From contig OZ025248.1 of NCBI GenBank assembly GCA_964019135.1, positions 56,103,670 through 56,167,669 on the forward strand: a stretch of DNA of 64,000 bases, written 5' to 3'. The notes beneath the pieces are model-generated. The model had not been told where the DNA came from, did not search any database, and saw only the letters and a program-made list of their open reading frames with translations. The DNA comes from Arenicola marina (Eukaryota; Annelida; Polychaeta; Arenicolidae). Of this stretch, positions 12,331 through 25,900 are shown one piece after another (the first letter of the stretch is position 1; each line of letters starts with the position of its first letter). A program made the position numbers and the translations under genes.

Positions 12331-14880
12331 AAGTATAAACCTTCATACTATAACTACGTGATATCCGCTGAAGCATTAACATGCACAATAGACTTGATGA
12401 TTCCTGAACATACATTTGATGAGTGTAAATACGTGATGCATACCGAAAATATACACATATCAGATAACACATATATATGTCCTAGGATCACCCAAAAGGT
12501 AGTGAATTTCCTTTTATGTCGTTGTCTCTTTGCCCCGACTGTCTCACAAGAGGCCACGCCAGATCGGACAGTCGTGAGCTGGTGAACCCTAATTAGGACT
12601 TGTATTGGTGCAATACGCTCATCTGAGTCGAATCACATGCAGCCGCCATTTGCTACGGGGCTGGCTATTTGTCCCGGTATGGCCCACTCCGTCCATCCAT
12701 CACTCCCACCGTATCATAATGCGCCCTAATATATTTAGCTTCGGACCAAAATATGAATCCTAATTAAAAGGCCACACATGTACAAGATAATGGAGGTGGG
12801 GGTGGAGTGGGGGGGGGGGGGGGGGTCATAGTTTTCATCTCGGTGCACAATGCCGCAGAAACAGTGAACCATGTTAGTAAGATTGTACAGAAAGAATAGT
12901 GGCTGTGCTGCCTTGCCCCCTTTTTTCAGAGAGCCTTTTTTCGCCCAATTTCCAACGAAAGGGGGTGCCCGAAGCTTGATGCATTGTGATATCTAAAGAG
13001 ATACAGGTTTTGAAAAAGTGGGGCTCAGATATACTTTAGGTTCCGAAAATGGGGCACGTGCCCCATGTTCCCCTCCCCCAACGCATAGGACATGGCACGT
13101 ACCCCCAGTGCCCCCCCCCCGCCTAAATTCGTGTCATGAAAGTCCTTTTGGACCCAGGAGCTGGGCAACGACAAATATGCCAATGATTTAGACATATGTT
13201 CAGATCCCTACGATTGTTTAGATTATAATAATCTATTGAGTATTGAATTACAAATAAACCAAATCAATTTTACATAAATTTAATTCAAGTATATGCCTAC
13301 ATGTGTCCAATTCGATTTGACATATGTATAAACAAATGAACATTTGTTTACACAATTGGACATACGCATGAATAATTGGATACATGTCCAACTCATTTAA
13401 AGATATGTTATAAAATAAACTGAGATTTTTTTTTTTAACGCAATTACATTCAACGTCGGCTTTCCATAGCACCTGCATGACGACTGGCGTTCTCCCAATC
13501 ACGAGGCTCTAAATTAAATGACCCGTTGCCTGTGTCCCATGCGGAAATGCCCCCCATGCGGAGATGCCTCCCTTGTATCTATCATAATACACGACTTCGC
13601 AATTATACGCCATCTTGGAAAAAACGTGACTGGCGCAAAGAGTTCTGGGAAATATGTTGGTGTTATCTTGATTTTTTTCTATGGAGATAAATATCGTATT
13701 TCAAGGGTATTGGCAAGGCATGTATAAAATTAATGACCATGTCTAACTTACATCCAGATTACGTTACTTTTCCGTTACATAGATGACAATATGGCATGTT
13801 TAAGTGTCTACAAAATACGTTGTCATGCGATGACGCCATCTTGACACCCCGCTAAGACCAAGATAATACCCAGAGTGCACTGCACATGCAGTGGCGCTTC
13901 ACAGTGGAATAATCTAAACTATGATTTGCGAAGTATTCTATGGCACCGTACGAACACCTGGAGCGGAGATGGTCTCAATATCATGTATTTATATCAGTGG
14001 GGCGACGGGGTGGCATCTCCGCATAGCGAGGCATTGCCACATGTGACACCGGCATGATATGCTGCGAACAGCTTTAGGCCGGTTCTCAGCCTAATGAACC
14101 ACGAGCCTCATCCCGACTCACACCCTCACCCCGAGCATGCGCACAAAAACAAGTCGACGTGGTTGCCTTGGAAAACCAACGGTTGCGCGTTAATATAGGA
14201 GTCGCCGTCGACGCAGAAACGACGAAACTTCACTCGGCGATGGGACCGCAGCGGTGGAAAATATCCAAAGGATTGTGGAGTCGGTGGTGACGACAATTAT
14301 ATATACAGTCCCTTTATCATATCGTCAGCGACATCCGGAGTTCCTGTAAACAAGGTGTGGAGCTACTGCCTTTTGGCATCATTTTTAATGGCGAGAATTG
14401 TGTTAAACTTACGCTCCGAGTGTGATGTATGGAATAATGAATGGTCCCCATGTCACATGTAGTAAAATAATAAGTGATCCTCTCCAGGAGTAACCAGGAC
14501 GACCGCACTGTAAATAAAGCCTGCACTGTTTACCTGTAGTTGCTTCATACTGACTGAATCTCTGCAAGCAAAATAAACCGGTCGAAACCATTAATAAATC
14601 CATGAAACTCTGGATTTTCATTATATAACACCGAGCTGATCGTTTCAACGGGTGCATCAAAATATACTTTTTCTAAGAGGGAGTCTAAATGGGTCTTTGT
14701 GGCAAGTAGAAGGTTGATCGAAGTGTCAAATGATCGAGAGATGCGGGTAAACGGCCATTTAGACCTGATTCACCTTGATTGACGTTGAAGTTGAAATATT
14801 CCACACAAATCGAAATTCAAAAATAGCAAAACAGCTGGATAATTAACTTTAAATCTTAACTAGAGTTCTAGCCGGATCAG
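12331..14880. other. Intergenic DNA, no gene recognised
   Basis: Unique, mostly AT-rich sequence with a 17-base G run at 12809-12825, a few degenerate repeat remnants and one copy of a dispersed element at 13592-13935. Both strands were checked for missing upstream guanylate cyclase exons, such as the GDAYMV motif, and none was seen. Confidence 0.5.
13592..13935. mobile_element. Dispersed element, copy 1 (MITE-like)
   Basis: About 340 bp aligning with 25639-25958 over most of its length: shared CGCCATCTTGGAAA near the start, GATGACAATAT in the middle, and GTGGCGCTTCACAGTGG with CTATGATTT near the end. Its ends form a short inverted repeat (ACTTCGCAA against TTGCGAAGT), which suggests a non-autonomous DNA element. 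No coding capacity. Confidence 0.6.
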
Positions 14881-14892
14881 GCTCGGGGTTCA

Positions 14893-15425
14893 GCAGGTGC
14901 CTTACCCCCGACGGGTAGAGGGCGACAGGCCCGGTCGGCCTCTGGGGTCGGTGGGTGCCTTACCCCCGCCGGGTAGAGGGCGACAGGCCCGGTCGGCCTC
15001 GGGGGTCGGTGGCTGCCTTACCCCCGCCGGGTAGAGGGCGACAGGCCCGGTCGGCCTCGGGGGTCGGTGGCTGCCTTACCCCCGCCGGGTAGAGGGCGAC
15101 AGGCCCAGTCGGCCTCGGGGGTCGGTGGGTGCCTTACCCCCGCCGGGTAGAGGGCGACAGGCCTGGTCGGCCTCGGGGGTCGGTGGGTGCCTTACCCCCG
15201 CCGGGTAGAGGGCGACAGGCCCGGTCGGCCTCGGGGGTCGGTGGGTGCCTTACCCCCGCCGGGTAGAGGGCGACAGGCCTGGTCGGCCTCGGGGGTCGGT
15301 GGGTGCCTTACCCCCGCCGGGTAGAGGGCGACAGGCCCGGTCGGCCTCGGGGGTCGGTGGCTGCCTTACCCCCGCCGGGTAGAGGGCGACAGGCCCGGTC
15401 GGCCTCGGGGGTCGGTGGGTGCTCA
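14893..15425. repeat. Tandem array, 58-bp GC-rich unit, 9 copies
   Basis: The unit contains CTTACCCCCGCCGGGTAGAG and GGTCGGCCTCGGGGGTCGG. Copies are nearly identical. It is about 70% GC, in contrast to the flanks, and directly abuts the next array. Confidence 0.95.
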
Positions 15426-18400
15426 GTCCTGGTACTACGGCTGCGGGATGGACAGTAATCGCCCAGTCCTGGTACTACGGCTGTGGAACAGGCAGTAATC
15501 GCTTAGTCCTGGTACTACGGCTGTGGAACCGGCAGTAATCGCTTAGTCCTGGTACTACGGCTGTGGGACGGGCAGTAATCGCTTAGTCCTGGTACTATGG
15601 CTGTGGGACGGGCAGTAATCGCTCAGTCCTGGTACTACGGCTGTGGGACGGGCAGTAATCGCTTAGTCCTGTTTCTACGGCTGTGGGACGGACAGTAATC
15701 GCTTAGTCCTGTTACTACGGCTGTGGGACGGACAGTAATTGCTTAGTCCTGGTACTATGGCTGTGGGACGGGCAGTAATCATTCAGTCCTGGTACTACGG
15801 CTGTGGGATGCACAGTAATCGCTAAGTCCTGTTACTACGGCTGTGGGACGGGCAGTAATCGCTCAGTCCTGGTACTATGGCTGTGGGACGGACAGTAATC
15901 GCCCAGTCCTGGTACTACGGCTGTGGGATGGACAGTAGTCGCCCAGTCCTGGTACTACGGCTGTGGTACGGGCACTAATCGCTCAGTCCTGGCACTACGG
16001 CTGTGGGACGGACAGTAATCGCTCAGTCCTGGTACTACGGCTGTGGGACAGGCAGTAATCGCTCAGTCCTGTTACTACGGCTGTGGGACGGGCAGTAATC
16101 GATTAGTCCTGTTACTATGGCTGTGGGATGGACAATAATCGCTCAGTCCTGGTACTACGGCTGTGGGACGGGCAGTAATCGCTCAGTCCTGGTACTACGG
16201 CTGTGGGACGGACAGTAATCGCTCAGTCCTGGCACTACGGCTGTGGGACGGGCAGTAATCGCTTAGTCCTGTTACTACGGCTGTGGGACGGGCAGTAATC
16301 GCTTTGTCCTGGTACTACGGCTGGGGATGGACAGTAATCGCTTAGTCCTGGTACTACGGCTGTGGGATGGACAGTAATCGCTCAGTCCTGGTACTACGGC
16401 TGTGGGACGGGCAGTAATCGCTCAGTTCTGGTACTACGGCTGTGGGACGGGCAGTAATCGCTCAGTCCTGGTACTACGGCTGTGGGATGCACAGTAATCG
16501 CTCAGTCCTGGTACTACGGCTGTGGGATGGACAGTAATTGCTCAGTCCTGGTACTACGGCTGTGGGACGGGCAGTAATCGCTGAGTACTGGTACTACGGT
16601 TGTGGGATGAACAGTAATCGCTCAGTCTTGGTACTACGGCTGTGGGACGGGCAGTAATCGCTTAGTCCTGGTACTACGGCTGTGGGACGGGCAGTAATCG
16701 CTCAGTCCTGGTACTACGGCTGTGGGATGGACAGTAATCGCTTAGTCCTGGTACTACGGCTGTGGGACGGGCAGTAATCGCTTAGTCCTGGTACTACGGC
16801 TGCGGGATGGACAGTAATTGCTTAGTCCTGGTACTATGGCTGTGGGACGGGCAGTAATCGCTCAGTCCTGGTACTATGGCTGTGCGACGGGCAGTAATCG
16901 CTCAGTCCTGGTACTATGGCTGTGGGACGGGCAGTAATCGCTCAGTCCTGGTACTACGGCTGTGGGACGGGCAGTAATCATTCAGTCCTGGTACTACGGC
17001 TGTGGGATGCACAGTAATCGCTTAGTCTTGTTACTACGGCTGTGGGACGGGCAGTAATCGCTCAGTCCTGGTACTACGGCTGTGGGACGGGCAGTAATCG
17101 CTCAGTCCTGGTACTACGGCTGTGGGACGGGCAGTAATCGCTTAGTCCTGGTAGTACGGCTGTGGGACGGGCAGTAATCGCTCAGTCCTGGTACTACGGC
17201 TGTGGGACGGGCAGTAATCGCTCAGTCCTGGTACTACGGCTGTGGGACGGACAGTAATCGCCCAATCCTGGTACTACGGCTGTGGGATGGACTATAATCG
17301 CCCAGTCCTGGTACTACGGCTGTGGGACGGGCAGTAATCGTTCAGTCCTGGCACTACGGCTGTGGGACGGACAGTAATCGCTCAGTCCTGGTACTACGGC
17401 TGTTGGATGCACAGTAATCGCTTAGTCCTGGTACTACGGCTGTGGGACGGGCAGTAATCGCTCAGTCCTGGTACTACGGCTGTGGGACGGGCAGTAATCG
17501 CTTAGTCCTGGTACTACGGCTGTGGGACGGGCAGTAATCGCTCAGTCCTGGTACTATGGCTGTGGGACGGACAGTAATCGCCCAATCCTGGTACTACGGC
17601 TGTGGGATGGACTATAATCGCTCAGTCCTGGGACTACGGATGTGGGACGGACAGTAATCGCTCAGTCCTGGTACTACGGCTGTGGGACGGGCAGTAATCG
17701 CCCAGTCCTGGTACGACGGCTGTGGGACGGGCAGTAATCGCTTAGTCCTGGTATTACGGCTGTGGGACGGGCAGTAATCGCTCAGTCCTGGTACTACGGC
17801 TGTGGGATGCACAGTAATCGCTTAGTCCTGGTACTACGGCTGTGGGACGGACAGTAATCGCTCAGTCCTGGTACTACGGCTGTGGGACGGGCAGTAATCG
17901 CTCAGTCCTGGTACTACGGCTGTAGGATGGACAGTAATCGCTTAGTCCTGGTACTACGGCTGTGAGACGGACAGTAATCGCTCAGTCCTGGTACTACGGC
18001 TGTGGGACGGGCAGTAATCGCTCAGTCCTGGTACTACGGCTGTGTGATGGACAGTAATCGCTCAGTCCTGGTACTACGGCTGTGGGATGGACAGTAATCG
18101 CTTAGGCCTGGTACTATGGCTGTGGGACGGGCAGTAATCGCTTAGTCCTGGTACTACAGCTCTAGGATGGACAGTAATCGCCCAGTCCTGGTACTACGGC
18201 TGTGGGACGGGCAGTAATCGCTTAGTCCTGGTATTACGGCTGTGGGACGGGCAGTAATCGCTCAGTCCTGGTACTACGGCTGCGGAATGCACAGTAATCG
18301 CTTAGTCCTGGTACTACGGCTGTGGGACGGGCAGTAATCACTCAGTCCTGGTACTACGGCTGTGGGATTGACAGTAATCGCTTAGTCCTGTTACTACGGC

Positions 18401-19190
18401 TGTGGGACGGGCAGTAATCGCTCAGTCCTGGTACTACGGCTGTGGGATGGACAATAATCGCTCAGTCCTGGTACTACGGCTGCGGAATGCACAGTAATCG
18501 CTTAGTCCTGGTACTACGGCTGTGGGACGGGCAGTAATCGCTCAGTCCTGGTGCTACGGCTGTGGGATGCACAGTAATCGCTTAGTCCTGGTACTACGGC
18601 TGTGGGACGGGCAGTAATCGCCCAGTCCTGGTACTACGGCTGTGGGATGGACAATAATCGCTTAGTCCTGGTACTACGGCTGCGGGATGGACAGTAATCG
18701 CTCAGTCCTGGTACTATGGCTGTGGGATGGACAGTAATTGCTCAGTCCTGGTACTACGGCTGTGGGATGGACAGTAATTGCTCAGTCCTGGTACTACGGC
18801 TGTGGGATGGACAGTAATCGCTCAGTCCTGGTACTATGGCTGTGGGATGGACAGTAATCGCTCAGTCCTGGTACTATGGCTGTGGGATGGACAGTAATTG
18901 CTCAGTCCTGGTACTACGGCTGCGGGATGGACAGTAATCGCTCAGTCCTGGTACTACGGCTGTGGGATGGACAGTAATTGCTCAGTCCTGGTACTACGGC
19001 TGTGGGATGGACAGTAATCGCTTAGTCCTGTTACTACCGCTGTGGGATGGACAATAATCGCTTAGTCCTGGTAATAGGGCTGCGGGATGGACAGTAATCG
19101 CTCAGTCCTGGTACTACGGCTGTGGGACGGGCAGTAATCGCTCAGTCCTGGTATTACGGCTGTGAAACGGGCATTAGTGGCTCACTTCTG
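15421..19190. repeat. Tandem array, 40-bp unit, about 94 copies
   Basis: The unit contains CAGTCCTGGTACTACGGCTG and GGACGGGCAGTAATCGCT. The 40-bp phase is kept almost throughout. A rare variant (CCCAATCCTGG) occurs at 17261 and 17581, exactly 8 units apart, evidence of block duplication. The final two copies near 19160 decay. Confidence 0.96.
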
Positions 19191-19795
19191 GTCCTGCTGC
19201 TGTTGGTTAGCACTTTCGGACAGCCCTAGTTCTACGGCTGTAATATTACAATAAACAATGTTAGAATACGAGCATCCCTGAAGCTTTTCAGCACAAAATG
19301 TCCAAAGTCAAGGTCATCGTTCCATCATGATCGACGTACACGGTCGCAGTTTGAATCAAACTGTTCAGCATGACAAGCATTAAAAAGTAGCGAAAACAGC
19401 TTGATCATATCGACATGAGCATCAGTTTTCGTCATTAATGTTCCATTTATTTTTGTTTCATTATTTTCGGCATGACTTTCCAAGGAGTATTCAACAATTT
19501 TCAATAGTAATTTTCCTGTTTGTATGTTTGTGCACCACTGCCCCATCTCACCTGACAATATTTGTTTGTGTACAACAGACTCTTCAGCTGATAATATTTG
19601 TTTGGGTAATGTAATAAGTTCATTCCTTTATTAGTCAAAAACGTCGGACCATGTCCCGTCCACCGGCTTAAAACAACTGATAACATGACAACATACAGTA
19701 CAACACGAATCCGGAAATGCTAAAGTATGGATATCAGTACATATCATTACAGTAACCAGATATTATAAGCGGACAGTGCGTGCTTGCTTTCCCAG
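19191..19795. other. Probable guanylate cyclase intron, unique part
   Basis: AT-rich unique sequence between the 40-bp array and the first visible cyclase exon. No exon for the preceding GDAYMV segment could be found here. Confidence 0.5.
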
Positions 19796-19933
19796 GCCTC
19801 CCTGAGCGAAATGGTCATCGTCACGCCATGGAGATAGCCAACCTTAGTCTCGACCTCATCAGCTCATGCAGCGATCTCGAAATGCATCACCTGCTCAACC
19901 GGGAATTCAGCATCAAGATTGGAATACATAGCG
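19796..19933 (+). CDS. Guanylate cyclase exon (GLPERNG ... IGIHSG)
   Basis: Acceptor GCTTTCCCAG and donor GTACGT bound 138 nt, phase 1 in and out. It starts at the GLP.RNG motif that follows the metal-binding GDAYMV region in receptor guanylate cyclases and ends at the KIGIHSG turn. Confidence 0.85.
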
Positions 19934-22900
19934 GTACGTCGTGCACCCCTCACAGCTATTCCCAAGTATTGAATTCAAATCTCTGTCCAATTGGCTTCTA
20001 AAGCTATATGTAACGTGCGAAATTGTGTTCAAATATTTCAATCAGTCTTAATGTGTTAATAACTTATATAGAAGGTTATCAAGGTTATCATGGCCTTAAT
20101 GGTTCAATGGTTCGAGGTGACCCATATATGGATAAGGCACCCTCCTGTCTCTTTCTGCGCAACATGTCTCCGTTCTTCCCTTAATTTTGCCATTGACGCC
20201 ATATGACCAGAATTGGTTAAAGAGTCCTGAATATACAACCGATCTTTCCGCACAACGTGATCTAATATGACATCTTAATTGTGTCTGTTTCTAACGGCAA
20301 AAATCGTTGAACTATATAATACCATATTATATTGTACGTTATCGTTGCTGTGGTTGTTATTACCGTTCATCAGGTCCGGTGGTGGCGGGGATCGTAGGGG
20401 CCAAGCTGCCTCGCTACTGCCTCTTCGGTGACACTGTCAACACCGCCTCCAGGATGGAAACCATGGCCACGGTGAGAGTCATCAGCACAATCACAATCAG
20501 TCAACTTCAGTTTGTGTGGCTGCAATACGACCACTCTGAAGCCCTTTATAACAGGCGTCGAGGTACTTGCCATCCTACGTTGTCCTGACGTAAGACAATC
20601 ACGGTAACGCACGGGATGGTCGCCATGGGGGTTTGCTGCGCTGGACCGGCGGTGTCGGAGTATGTAGCCAATAAACACGATCCCTGTCATTGGGCGCATT
20701 TCTTTGGTAGCTCGATATATCCATGCGGTAACCAGAATACGCAAATTATGGTAAACCGCCCGAGATGTGGATACAATGTGACGGTAATACAATAAAATGT
20801 GACTGAGATGTGATTACAAGGTGACTGTAATGCGACTACAATGTGACTGAGATGTAACTACAATGTGACTGTAATAATATGGATAGGTGCTACCTAAAAA
20901 TGCGAGCGTATAGTTATTAATTCAGATATTCCGAGGGGATACATCTAGATTAGTATTCAAAATTAATCTCACTTTGGCTTGCCATAAATAATCTCTTTGG
21001 TGGGATATGCACGGGCTTCTTCATCGGTTGCTTAGGAACTCCCATTGTGACGCCATGTTTATAACATTTTGACGTCACAACTATGACAGCAGCCGATGGG
21101 CGGTCAGCAGGAGAGCTCTACTTGGCAACAGACATTTAGCGCGTCGCTTATAAATTAACTTTAATTTGAAGTATACATCCAGTGTTAACATTGAATAATT
21201 TATTGGTTAATTTTTTGGGGCAGCTGATTTAATTATTAAAGAGATGACATAATAGGCTGCGTCCTCTTTTTGCTTGAATTTATTTACGTACAGCTGATAT
21301 TTACTCCGAATCCGAAAACGTCTCATGGGGGCTGTTACGCGAAATGAAAGTCGTAAGCCTATTCTTGAAATGGACTTTGAATATGCATGCATGTTACCTT
21401 AAGAGCTCGCTTGCGCTCGCTATGAACACAATGTTACTCAGGCGTGGCTACAATGCGACTAATACGACTATACAATGTGACTGAGATGTGGTTACAATGT
21501 GACTAATGCGACTACCATGTGACTGAGGTGTGGCTACAATGTGACTGTAATGCGACTACCATGTGACTGAGATGGGGCTACTATGTGACTGTAATACAAA
21601 TACAATGTGACTGAGATGTGACTACAGTATGACTGTAATACGAATACAATGTGACTGAGATGTGGCTACAATGTGACTGTAATGCGACTACCATGTGACT
21701 GAGGTGTGGCTACAATGTGACTGTAATGCGACTACCATGTAACTGAGATGTGACTACAGTGTGATTGTAATACGACTACCATGTGACTGAGATGTGGCTA
21801 TAGTGTGACTGTAATACGACTACATGTGACTGTGATGTGGCTACAATGTGACTGTAATACGAATACCATGTGACTGAGGTGTGGCTACAATGTGACTGTA
21901 ATACGAATTCAATGTGACTGAGATGTGAATACAGTATGAATGCAATACGAATACAATATGACTGAGATGTGGCTGCAATGTGACTGTAATTCGAGTACAA
22001 TGTGACTGAGATGTGGCTACTATGTGACTAATGCGACTACCATGTGACTGACATGTGGCAACAATGTGACTGTAATGCGACTACCATGTGACTGAGGTGT
22101 GACTACAGTATGACTGTAATACGACTACCATGTGACTGAGATGTGGCTATAGTGTGACTGTAATACGAATACAATGTGACTGAGATGTGGCTACAATGTG
22201 ACTGTAATACGACTACAATGTGACTGAGATGTGGCTACTATGTGACTGTAATGCGACTACCACGTGACTGAGATGTGACTACAACATGACTGTAATACGA
22301 ATAAAATGTGACAGAGGTGTGGCTACAATGTGACTGAGATGTGGCTACAATGTGACTGAGGTGTGGCTACAATGTGAATGAGGTGTGGCTACAATGTGAC
22401 TGAGGTGTGGCTACAATGTGGCTGAGGTGTGGCTACAATGTGACTGTAATACGACTACCATGTGACTGAGATGTGGCTAAAATGTGACTGTAATACGAAT
22501 ACAATGTGACTGAGGTGTGGCTACAATGTGACTGTAATACGAATACAATGTGACTGAGATGTGGTTACAATGTGACTGTAATGCGACTACCATGTCACTG
22601 AGATGTGGCTACAATGTGACTGTAATGCGACTACCATGTGACTGAGATGTGGCTACAATGTGACTGTAATACTTAAGCAAAGTGACCGAGATATGCCTAC
22701 AATGTGCCTGTAACACGAATACAATGTGACTGAGATTTGGTTACAATGGGATTGTAATGCGACTATCATGTGACTGTAATGCGACTATCATGTGACTGTA
22801 ATGCGACTATCATGTGACTGTAATGCGACTATCATGTGACTGTAATGCGACTATCATGTGACTGATGTGTGGCTACAATGTGACTGTAATACGATTACAA

Positions 22901-25900
22901 TGTGACTGAGATGTGGCTACAAGGTGACAGTAATGCGACTACTATGTGACTGAGGTGTGGCTACAATGTGACTGTAATACGATTACAATGTGACTGAGGT
23001 GTGGCTACAATGTGACTGTAATACGATTACAATGTGACTGAGATGTGGCTACAATGTGACTGTAATACGATTACAATGTGACTGAGGTGTGGCTACAATG
23101 TGACTCAGGTGTGGTTGTAATGTGACTGTAATACGATTACAATGTGACTGAGGTGTGGCTATAATGTGACTGTAATACGACTATAATGTGACTGTAATAC
23201 GACTACAATGTGACTGAGATGTGCCTACAATGTGACTAACGCGACTACAATGTGACAGAGATATGACTACAATGGGACTGTAATACGACTATAATGTGAC
23301 TGTAATACGACTATAATGTGACTGACGTGTGACTGCAATGTGACTGTAATACGACTATAATGTGACCGAAGTGTGACTACAATGTGACTGAGGTGTGACT
23401 GCAATGTGACTGAGGTGTGACTACAATGTGACTGAGGTGTGACTACAATGTGACTGTAATGCGACTATAATGTGACTGAGGTGTGACTACAATGTGACTG
23501 AGGTGTTACTACAATGTGACTGAGGTGTGACTACAATGTGACTGAGGTGTGACTACAATGTGACTGAGATGTGACTACACTGTGACTGAGGTGTGACTAC
23601 AATGTGACTGAGGTGTGACTACAATGTGACTGTAATACGACTACCATGTGACTGAGATGTGGCTAAAATGTGACTGTAATACGATTAAAATGTGACTGAG
23701 ATGTGGCTTCAATGTGACTGTAATACGAATACAATGTGACTGAGGTGTGGCTACAATGTGACTGTAATACGAATACAATGTGACTGAGATGTGGTTACAA
23801 TGTGACTGTAATGCGACTACCATGTCACTGAGATGTGGCTACAATGTGACTGTAATGCGACTACCATGTGACTGAGATGTGGCTACAATGTGACTGTAAT
23901 ACTTAAGCAAAGTGACCGAGATATGCCTACAATGTGCCTGTAACACGAATACAATGTGACTGAGATTTGGTTACAATGGGATTGTAATGCGACTATCATG
24001 TGACTGTAATGCGACTATCATGTGACTGTAATGCGACTATCATGTGACTGTAATGCGACTATCATGTGACTAATGCGACTATCATGTGACTGTAATGCGA
24101 CTATCATGTGACTGTAATGCGACTATCATGTGACTGATGTGTGGCTACAATGTGACTGTAATACGATTACAATGTGACTGAGATGTGGCTACAAGGTGAC
24201 AGTAATGCGACTACTATGTGACTGAGGTGTGGCTACAATGTGACTGTAATACGATTACAATGTGACTGAGGTGTGGCTACAATGTGACTGTAATACGATT
24301 ACAATGTGACTGAGATGTGGCCACAATGTGACTGTAATACGATTACAATGTGACTGAGGTGTGGCTACAATGTGACTCAGGTGTGGTTGCAATGTGACTG
24401 TAATACGATTACAATGTGACTGAGGTGTGGCTACAATGTGACTGTAATACGACTATAATGTGACTGTAATACGACTACAATGTGACTGAGATGTGCCTAC
24501 AATGTGACTAACGCGACTACAATGTGACAGAGATATGACTACAATGGGACTGTAATACGACTATAATGTGACTGTAATACGACTATAATGTGACTGACGT
24601 GTGACTGCAATGTGACTGTAATGCGACTATGATGTGACCGAAGTGTGACTACAATGTGACTGAGGTGTGACTACAATGTGACTGAGGTGTGACTACAATG
24701 TGACTGAGGTGTGACTACAATGTGACTGTAATGCGACTATAATGTGACTGAGGTGTGACTACAATGTGACTGAGGTGTGACTACAATGTGACTGAGGTGT
24801 GACTACAATGTGACTGAGGTGTGACTACAATGTGACTGAGATGTGACTACACTGTGACTGAGGTGTGACTACAATGTGACTGAGGTGTGACTACAATGTG
24901 ACTGAGGTGTGACTACAATGTGACTGAGGTGTGACTACAATGTGACTGAGGTGTGACTAGAATGAAACCATTTCTATTTATTATAATTATCGTTGAGGTG
25001 TGTCCTCAATGCCAGTGTGGTGGGGTCGAAAAGGGAATAAATAACAGTCGTAATGTCCCTGTTATAAGCTTCAAAAGCCATTCTCATCAACGTCTCTTTA
25101 AACTGTCTGATGTTCCTTACATGCAACCAATACTACATTATCATGACATATGATATATGTGATATACACGTGTACACAAATCACGTACAAATGTACTTTC
25201 CTTGAAATGGCCAAAACAATTAAACGATTCAATTTCATCCCTAAAAATCCTCACTTGGCTTCTTCCAGCCGACATTAAGATCCACGTCAGCGAACAAGCC
25301 CAGCGTATCCTGACCAAGATCGGAGGATACCAACTGCCCTGCCGCGGCACCATCCAGATTAAGGTAGTAATACACGTCACACATTGTTTTCGTCGAGTAC
25401 AACAACGTGGAAGAGTACAGAAGACATATTGATACTGTAACAATGAAAAATGCAAAACTCTTCGAATAAATTACCTTGTGTTAGGGGCATGTTGGAAGAC
25501 TCGTGATGCAATCGCTTTTTGAAGGCAACGGAGAAATCAAGATAAGTGGGATATGTTTCTGTCCTCGGGTAACGGTTCATGTAACCGCGAGAGTGCGAGA
25601 GTGTAAACATTAGCCCAAGTGCTATGCAAACGCTATGCATGATCTCGCAAATATCCGCCATCTTGGAAAGCGAACGACCGCAAAAAGTTCTGTTGAATAT
25701 TTTGTAAAATGCTCCCGGGCGATCAGTATAATATTGGCTGGGTAATGGCATCATATGTGTAAAACTAATCAGACTGTCCAAGTTACACCCAGAAGGCATT
25801 TTTTTTTCCTTAACACAGATGACAATATCAAACGAAGATTATGTTATCATGCGATGAGGTCATATTTCCATTACGCAAAGATGAAAATAATACCCAGAAT

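Noticed and set aside
14893..15425. Ribosomal DNA spacer because of its high GC content
   Set aside because: No rRNA gene sequence is adjacent; it is a plain 58-bp minisatellite.
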